NCBI GenBank assembly: GCA_023442905.1
Contig: JAEZWY010000171.1
Location: forward strand, 1-44,674
Source of the DNA: Bacillota bacterium
GTDB taxonomy: Bacteria; Bacillota; Bacilli; Lactobacillales; Aerococcaceae
Direction: 5' to 3'
DNA length: 44,674 nucleotides
The notes under the pieces were generated by a model that was not told the DNA's origin, did no database searches, and saw only the letters and a program-made list of their open reading frames with translations. The position numbers and the translations under genes were made by a program. Shown here piece by piece: positions 40,141-44,674 of the stretch (the first letter of the stretch is position 1; each line of letters begins with the position of its first letter).

Positions 40141-41613
40141 TTAGATCATGGCCAAGATGATGAAATTAGCTAAGAACAAGAATGATGCAGCCCATAAGAT
40201 TGGATGAATTTCTTTTGTTTTCCCTAGTGCTACTTTCACGATGCAGTAAGTGATGAATCCTGCTGCAATACCATATGAGATTGAGTAAGCATAAGCCATA
40301 AATACTGAAGCGAAGAAGGCAGGAATTGCAACCTCTAAGCTAGTCCAATCAATCTCACGAATAGCTGACATCATCATAATACCAACGATGATTAAGGCTG
40401 GTGCAGTTGCAGCACTTGGTACTAAACCAACGAAAGGTGAGATGAAAGCACATAAGAAGAAAGCAATAGCAACAAATACAGATGTTAAACCTGTACGGCC
40501 ACCTAATGAAATACCTACAGTAGATTCAGCATATACAGTTGTATTTGAAGTACCGAAGACCGCACCTAATGAGGTACCAACAACGTCACCAAAAAGTGCT
40601 TTATCTAATTTAGTGTTCATGACGCTTGATTGATCCATATTATCAATGTCTTCTTTAGTAAAGATACCCGAAGCGCGACCTGTTCCAATGAAGGTACCAA
40701 TTGTATCGAATACATCAGATAAAGAGAAAGCAAAGATTGTCATGATTACTAATGGGTAACGGGATGGATCAGCGAAAAGTGATAGTAATCCTTCTTTACC
40801 AAAGGCTGCTCCGAAAGTAACACCCAAGTCTTGGAAGGCAGCGCCTAAACCAGATTGGTCGAAGTTCACAGTGGCTAAAGCAGCTGGGTTTAAAATAACG
40901 TAGATAGTTGAAACCGCGATGATACCAATTAAGATCGCACCTTTTACATTTTTCAATAATAAAATGATGGTTAGGATTAGGCCAAATAATGCTAATAATG
41001 AAGTTTGGTCTGTAAAAGTAGAAATTTCTGGTAGTGTTGACCCAGTAGAGTTGATTGTCGCTAGACCGCCTTCGAATACAGATTGTGTGGCATCAAATGG
41101 TTGACCGTTAACAGCTGTGATGTTTGCTGCTTCAGTTGTAAAGTTGATGAAACCAGCATTTTTAACACCAATGTAAGCAACGAATAAACCAACACCAGCA
41201 CCAATTGCATGTTGTAATGAGTCTGGAATTGCTTTAATAATTAATTGACGGAATTTAGTTACTGTGATGAAGATGTTGAATAAACCACAGATAAATACCA
41301 TTGCCAACGCTTCTTGCCAAGTAAAGCCCAGTGAGAAAACTACTGTATAAGTAAAGAAAGCATTTAATCCCATACCTGGTGCCAATGCGTAAGGTACGTT
41401 AGCAAATAATCCGATAAATAATGTCGCTAAAGCTGATGAAATGATGGTCGCTAAGAATACTCCTTGGTAAGGCATACCTGTTTGAGATAAAATTGCTGGG
41501 TTTACAAAAATAATGTAACTCATTGCAAAGAAGGTTGATAAACCGGCAATCAATTCAGTTGAAAAGTTTGACCCATTTTCCTTCAATTGGAAAAATTCCT
41601 CTATTTTTTTCAC
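40141..41613 (-). CDS. NCS2 family purine permease (PbuG/AzgA type)
   Basis: A 490-residue permease with about 13 membrane segments, of the azaguanine-like NCS2 branch that imports hypoxanthine, guanine or adenine. Motifs include STFFAMSYIIFVNP near the N-terminus, APGMGLNAFFTYTVV, the GAGVGLFVAYIG loop and the FDTIGTFIGTG motif with the conserved Asp-Thr. It starts with GTG behind AAAAGGAGC. A TTGATT/TATAAT promoter and two inverted PurBoxes lie upstream, which supports a purine substrate. It is a single gene closed by its own terminator. Confidence 0.9.
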   Translation of the reverse strand: MKKIEEFFQLKENGSNFSTELIAGLSTFFAMSYIIFVNPAILSQTGMPYQGVFLATIISSALATLFIGLFANVPYALAPGMGLNAFFTYTVVFSLGFTWQEALAMVFICGLFNIFITVTKFRQLIIKAIPDSLQHAIGAGVGLFVAYIGVKNAGFINFTTEAANITAVNGQPFDATQSVFEGGLATINSTGSTLPEISTFTDQTSLLALFGLILTIILLLKNVKGAILIGIIAVSTIYVILNPAALATVNFDQSGLGAAFQDLGVTFGAAFGKEGLLSLFADPSRYPLVIMTIFAFSLSDVFDTIGTFIGTGRASGIFTKEDIDNMDQSSVMNTKLDKALFGDVVGTSLGAVFGTSNTTVYAESTVGISLGGRTGLTSVFVAIAFFLCAFISPFVGLVPSAATAPALIIVGIMMMSAIREIDWTSLEVAIPAFFASVFMAYAYSISYGIAAGFITYCIVKVALGKTKEIHPILWAASFLFLANFIILAMI

Positions 41614-41654
41614 TTTTCTTGCTCCTTTTATGAATTTAATTAACTACTTCTATC

Positions 41655-41730
41655 ATTATAAAGACTCGAGAGGAAAAATCAATAATAAACACGAATATTT
41701 AGTGAATTTATTTTTCAATCGTTCGCAAAA
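41655..41730 (-). promoter_or_regulatory. Promoter with two inverted PurBoxes (PurR operator)
   Basis: On the minus strand TTGATT (41677-41682), 16 bases and TATAAT (41655-41660) form the promoter. Upstream stand AAACACGAATATT (41687-41699, plus strand) and, inverted, AATCGTTCGCAAAA (41717-41730). Both hold the CGAA core of PurR boxes and are separated by 17 bases, the arrangement I recall for B. subtilis PurR operators. Confidence 0.68.
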
Positions 41731-41791
41731 ACCTTTTTATGTATAAATTCCGCTTATTCACGAGCAAAAAAAGCCTTTTACAGGTTGTTAA

Positions 41792-41815
41792 ACTAGTAAA
41801 ATCATTTTTACTAGT
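41792..41815. promoter_or_regulatory. 24-bp palindrome upstream of the GH13-like gene
   Basis: ACTAGTAAAA (41792-41801) and TTTTACTAGT (41806-41815) form a perfect inverted repeat with a TCAT centre. No T-run follows and no gene ends here, so an operator is more likely than a terminator. An extended -10, TGCTAGAAT, ends at 41861 and could belong to the gene at 41904. Confidence 0.55.
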
Positions 41816-41903
41816 GATAAGGATGATTATGGTGAGTAATTTGATGCACGTATGCTAGAATGAAGATAGCAAAAAGAGTCGCAGATACCATAGGAGGTCA
41901 ACC

Positions 41904-43244
41904 ATGGCTAAAGTAACGAATTTAACGTTACGTCACAAAACGTTGTATAAGTTATTTGTTCGCAATTTTACAAAGGAAGGGACTTTCAAATCGATTATTC
42001 CAGAGCTTCAACGTTTGAAAGATTTGGGCGTAGACATTATTTTACTGCAGTCTATCTTTCCAACTACTGACTTGAGGGTTGCTGATAATTTGAAAGGTAA
42101 TCCAATGATCGTGAAAAATATCTCTGAGGTTTCCCAGCAGTATGGGAGCTTAGATGATTTTCAAGAATTAGTGGACAGTATCCATGAGATGGGTATGCAA
42201 GTGATGTTAAACCTACAATTATTCCATTTGGCAAAGGATTCGGAGTTAGTTAAAGAACATCCTGAATATTTCTTACATAATGAACAGGGCGAAATGATTT
42301 CTCGATTGGACATCTATGATAGTTCCTACGATTTAGACTATACCAACCCTAAATTATGGGATTACATCATTGAAAATCTAAAATATTGGGCTAAATTTGT
42401 GGATGGGTTTGCGGCAAACCATGCCCAACTGGTTCGTCCTGAATTTTGGGCGTCAGCACGGGCTGAAGTGGAAGATGTTCATCCATATTTCTATTGGGTG
42501 GCTGCGACCATGCCTTTATCAATCCTAACGAAGTTACAACAAATGAATATGCCTTATTGGACAGAAGGGGAATTATATCCTAACTTTGACGTAGTTGATC
42601 AAATTCCAGGTTCCTTCTATAACAATCGTTTTTATCATGGAGATTTGTCCTTGGAAAACTTTGTTGGTACCTTAAATTACCAAGAGTTGATGTTGCCAAA
42701 TACATACGTAAGTATGCATTCTTTAGAATTTGAGGAATTCCCACGCTTTGCAAAATGTGTTAAACCAGGTAGTGAACTAGAAAATTGGACAGCTTTTTCC
42801 TTTTTCCAAAAAGGGATAGCCAGCGTATTTATGGGACAGGAGTATGGATTAAAAGAACGCTTTAATTTCCGAAGCGGTGAAACGATTAACTGGGCTATTA
42901 ATCAAGATTTAACCCCGTTGATTAATCGTATGTCACAAATTAAGAAACGGGAAGTATGTAAGAGTGGCTATTATACGACTATGCCTGCTGGAGATTCAAC
43001 AGTGGTACTTTCTTACCATTATTACACGCAGCATTTGTTTGGTATTTTCAAATTGAAAGAAGAAGAACAAGTTGCTGAAATTGAATTGGGCATACCTGAT
43101 GGAGAATATAAAGATGAAATTTCTAAAGCTAGTTATCAGGTTGTGAATGGTCGTGCAACGTTTGGGGATAAGCCAGTTGTCATTTCATATGAAGGTGATA
43201 TGAGGCTGCCAGAATATTTTAAAAAAGATGGAGGAAATGCATAG
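41904..43244 (+). CDS. GH13 (alpha-amylase) family protein with degenerate active site
   Basis: A 446-residue protein with the (beta/alpha)8 layout of GH13, including DLDYTNPKLWDYI, the usual segment before the catalytic strand. The four conserved regions are altered. Region I is MLNLQLFH (Asp to Asn103, Asn to Phe107; His108 kept). Region II is GFAANHA (Arg to Ala170, nucleophile Asp to Asn172). Region III keeps Glu (WTEGELY). Region IV is MHSLEF (Asp after His to Ser273). Hydrolysis is therefore unlikely; a binding or regulatory role is possible. The long insert domain B of typical alpha-glucosidases is short. The next gene starts immediately after the stop, so the two are coupled. Confidence 0.85.
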   Translation: MAKVTNLTLRHKTLYKLFVRNFTKEGTFKSIIPELQRLKDLGVDIILLQSIFPTTDLRVADNLKGNPMIVKNISEVSQQYGSLDDFQELVDSIHEMGMQVMLNLQLFHLAKDSELVKEHPEYFLHNEQGEMISRLDIYDSSYDLDYTNPKLWDYIIENLKYWAKFVDGFAANHAQLVRPEFWASARAEVEDVHPYFYWVAATMPLSILTKLQQMNMPYWTEGELYPNFDVVDQIPGSFYNNRFYHGDLSLENFVGTLNYQELMLPNTYVSMHSLEFEEFPRFAKCVKPGSELENWTAFSFFQKGIASVFMGQEYGLKERFNFRSGETINWAINQDLTPLINRMSQIKKREVCKSGYYTTMPAGDSTVVLSYHYYTQHLFGIFKLKEEEQVAEIELGIPDGEYKDEISKASYQVVNGRATFGDKPVVISYEGDMRLPEYFKKDGGNA

Positions 43245-44051
43245 ATGTATAAATTAATCGCATTTGATATTGATGGGACTTTAGTAAATTCGAAAAAAGA
43301 GGTATCTCAAGCGACCAAAGAAGCGCTTCATAAATTGCATGATGCGGGTATCCATGTAGTTATCTCATCGGGTCGACCTTATAAAGGCGTACTATTAAAT
43401 GCAGATTTAGTTGGCCGTGAAATCGTACCATTTGTTTCTTGTTTTAATGGTGGCTTAGTAAAAGAAGTAGCAACTGATCGTACCGTCTTTTCACATGCCT
43501 TAACCAACGATGAATTACAAAGTTGGGTTGAATTAGCTAAGGCACACGATTTAGATGTTCATGCCCATGATGATCAATATGTGATTGTGCAAGATGCACC
43601 TAAAGATCAATATGTAGATGTTGAATCTACATTGAATGAGATGCCAATCAGAACAGTTGATTTCTTTGATGGGGAAATTACGGCACCAAAAGTGATGATT
43701 ACTGCTGAACCAGGAAAATTAGATGCTTTTATCGCAACCTTAGACGCTAGTTTATTTGAAAAATACTCGATTATGAAATCTGAGCCGTTCTTCTTAGAAA
43801 TCATGCCAAAAGGCGTTGATAAAGGAGAAGCTTTAGCTAAATTAGCAGAAAGCTTAGGTATTGATCAAAGTGAAACAATGGCCTTTGGTGACCAAGCGAA
43901 TGATTTATCGATGATTAAATGGGCTGGTTGTGGGGTTGCTATGGGTAACGCAATTGACGAATTAAAAGACAATGCCCAATACGTAACAGCATCCAATGAT
44001 GATGAAGGGATTGCAAAAGCATTAGAAAAATTAGTTTTTGATGCTCAATAA
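43245..44051 (+). CDS. Cof-type HAD-IIB family phosphatase
   Basis: A 268-residue HAD hydrolase. Motif I is DIDGTL (8-13) with the nucleophile Asp, motif II is ISSGRP, motif III Lys lies near residue 195 (MPKGVDKGEAL), and motif IV is FGDQANDLSMI. The C2B cap (about 80-185) defines the Cof subgroup, which acts on sugar phosphates, FMN or related phosphates. Its start codon directly follows the stop of the GH13-like gene, with the ribosome site GATGGAGG inside that gene. The pair probably works in one pathway; the substrate is unknown. Confidence 0.92.
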   Translation: MYKLIAFDIDGTLVNSKKEVSQATKEALHKLHDAGIHVVISSGRPYKGVLLNADLVGREIVPFVSCFNGGLVKEVATDRTVFSHALTNDELQSWVELAKAHDLDVHAHDDQYVIVQDAPKDQYVDVESTLNEMPIRTVDFFDGEITAPKVMITAEPGKLDAFIATLDASLFEKYSIMKSEPFFLEIMPKGVDKGEALAKLAESLGIDQSETMAFGDQANDLSMIKWAGCGVAMGNAIDELKDNAQYVTASNDDEGIAKALEKLVFDAQ

Positions 44052-44107
44052 AATTTTGGATGAACGATAAGTTCTAATCCCTATAAATAGTGATTTATTA
44101 TAAACTT

Positions 44108-44116
44108 TGTTATACT
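44108..44116 (+). promoter_or_regulatory. Extended -10 promoter of the transketolase gene
   Basis: TGTTATACT (44108-44116) is an extended -10 identical to that of the stress-protein operon; no good -35 is seen. Just downstream TGACA-AGC-TGTCA (44124-44136) is a small palindrome near the start of the transcript. Confidence 0.5.
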
Positions 44117-44178
44117 GTTAGTATGACAAGCTGTCAGCTTTAAATGAGAAATTGAACAGATTTTAAGGAGTGAAATGA

Positions 44179-44674
44179 ATGTTTGACAACACGGATATTT
44201 TAGCAACAAACGCTATTCGTGCTTTAAGCACAGATATGGTGGATAAGGCAAATTCTGGCCACCCAGGTTTACCTTTAGGTGCCGCACCAATGGCTTATGC
44301 CCTTTGGTCTAAGCACATTCGTCAAAACCCACAACACAGTAAATGGACTAACCGTGACCGTTTTGTATTGTCCGCTGGGCATGGTTCTGCAATGCTTTAT
44401 AGCTTACTTCATTTATCAGGATTCGATGTATCTTTAGAAGATACAAAAAACTTCCGTCAATTTGGTTCTAAAACCCCTGGACACCCAGAGGTTCACGAAA
44501 CAGATGGTGTAGAAGCGACAACAGGTCCATTGGGTCAAGGATTTGCTAATGCAGTAGGTATGGCAATGGCTGAAGCGCATGACGCTGCTGTTTACAATAA
44601 AGACGGTTTTAACGTTGTGGATCATTTTACTTACACCCTAGTTGGTGACGGTGACTTGATGGAAGGTGTGACGC
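44179..44674 (+). CDS. tkt: Transketolase, 3' end outside window
   Basis: The first 165 codons of transketolase, a thiamine-diphosphate enzyme of the pentose phosphate pathway. The N-terminus MFDNTDILATNAIRALSTDM leads into the family's SGHPGLPLGAAPMAYAL, FVLSAGHGSAMLYSLLH, the GHPE loop and TTGPLGQG. The thiamine/metal motif GDGDLMEG is at the very end of the window. The ATG at 44179 follows AAGGAG at eight bases; ATG at 44175 is out of frame. Typical length is about 660 residues, so roughly three quarters of the gene lies beyond the window. Confidence 0.96.
   Translation, partial: MFDNTDILATNAIRALSTDMVDKANSGHPGLPLGAAPMAYALWSKHIRQNPQHSKWTNRDRFVLSAGHGSAMLYSLLHLSGFDVSLEDTKNFRQFGSKTPGHPEVHETDGVEATTGPLGQGFANAVGMAMAEAHDAAVYNKDGFNVVDHFTYTLVGDGDLMEGVT

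Overview
The window is chromosomal DNA of a low-GC Gram-positive bacterium of the Lactobacillales, almost certainly Aerococcus (viridans/urinaeequi group). The best marker is the lactate oxidase at 38733-39857. Its 374 residues, including Tyr40, Tyr124, Arg181, Tyr215, His265 and Arg268, number exactly like the well-studied A. viridans enzyme. Strong AGGAGG ribosome sites, SigA-type promoters, CcpA-type cre sites, the cdaA-cdaR-glmM operon and an Asp23/AmaP operon all fit a Firmicute. I see no phage, insertion sequence, CRISPR array or rRNA. The window starts inside an M42 aminopeptidase gene and ends inside a transketolase gene.

Layout. 1-4.7 kb: M42 peptidase end, an AraC regulator, and a divergent M20 amidohydrolase plus diaminopropionate ammonia-lyase operon. 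4.8-9 kb: two tandem universal stress proteins, a 2-hydroxyacid dehydrogenase, a ZIP metal transporter and a CatE-like dioxygenase. 9.2-12.8 kb: a sulfur amino acid block (PLP lyase/synthase, LysR regulator, cystine transporter). 12.9-16 kb: RpiR regulator, GH4 phospho-glucosidase and an NADPH-dependent FMN reductase. 16.2-18.6 kb: the alkaline-shock operon, a DJ-1 protein and YidD. 18.7-19.1 kb: a truncated merR and a structured stretch downstream of glmM. 19.1-23.7 kb: the c-di-AMP/glucosamine operon cdaA-cdaR-glmM and a pseudouridine synthase. 23.8-24.0 kb: tRNA-Tyr and tRNA-Gln. 24.0-27.7 kb: a LysM/transglycosylase-like gene with a WalR-type site and a long leader, then glmS behind a glmS ribozyme. 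27.7-31.2 kb: DUF421 protein, SDR, nagB and the scar of a mannitol PTS gene. 31.3-37.6 kb: aminotransferase plus NlpA lipoprotein, VOC protein, a second SDR, rlmA and a membrane protein. 37.7-41.7 kb: DsbA-family protein with a new small acidic protein, lactate oxidase and a purine permease with PurBoxes. 41.9 kb to the end: a degenerate GH13 protein, a Cof phosphatase and transketolase.

How the genes work together. Cell-wall precursor supply is prominent. GlmS (ribozyme-controlled), GlmM and NagB set the hexosamine pool, and GlmM shares an operon with the c-di-AMP cyclase and its regulator. A wall-remodelling LysM protein has a WalR-like box. Aerobic and redox life is the second theme: lactate oxidase, FMN reductase, DsbA-like protein and catechol dioxygenase. 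Two of the redox promoters carry nearly identical TTAC-N5-GTAA operators at the predicted transcription start. This is the form I recall for B. subtilis CatR/YodB, so a small quinone/thiol-stress regulon is my main systems prediction. Carbon catabolite control is suggested by cre-like sites before the stress-protein genes, the amidohydrolase operon, lactate oxidase and the dead mannitol gene.

The most unusual proteins are a GH13-family protein lacking the catalytic nucleophile, the paired Arg and the region IV Asp; one SDR lacking Ser, Tyr and Lys of the active site; and another SDR with Lys replaced by Asn. All regulatory and functional claims come from reading the sequence and remembered family knowledge. 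No search or folding program was run.
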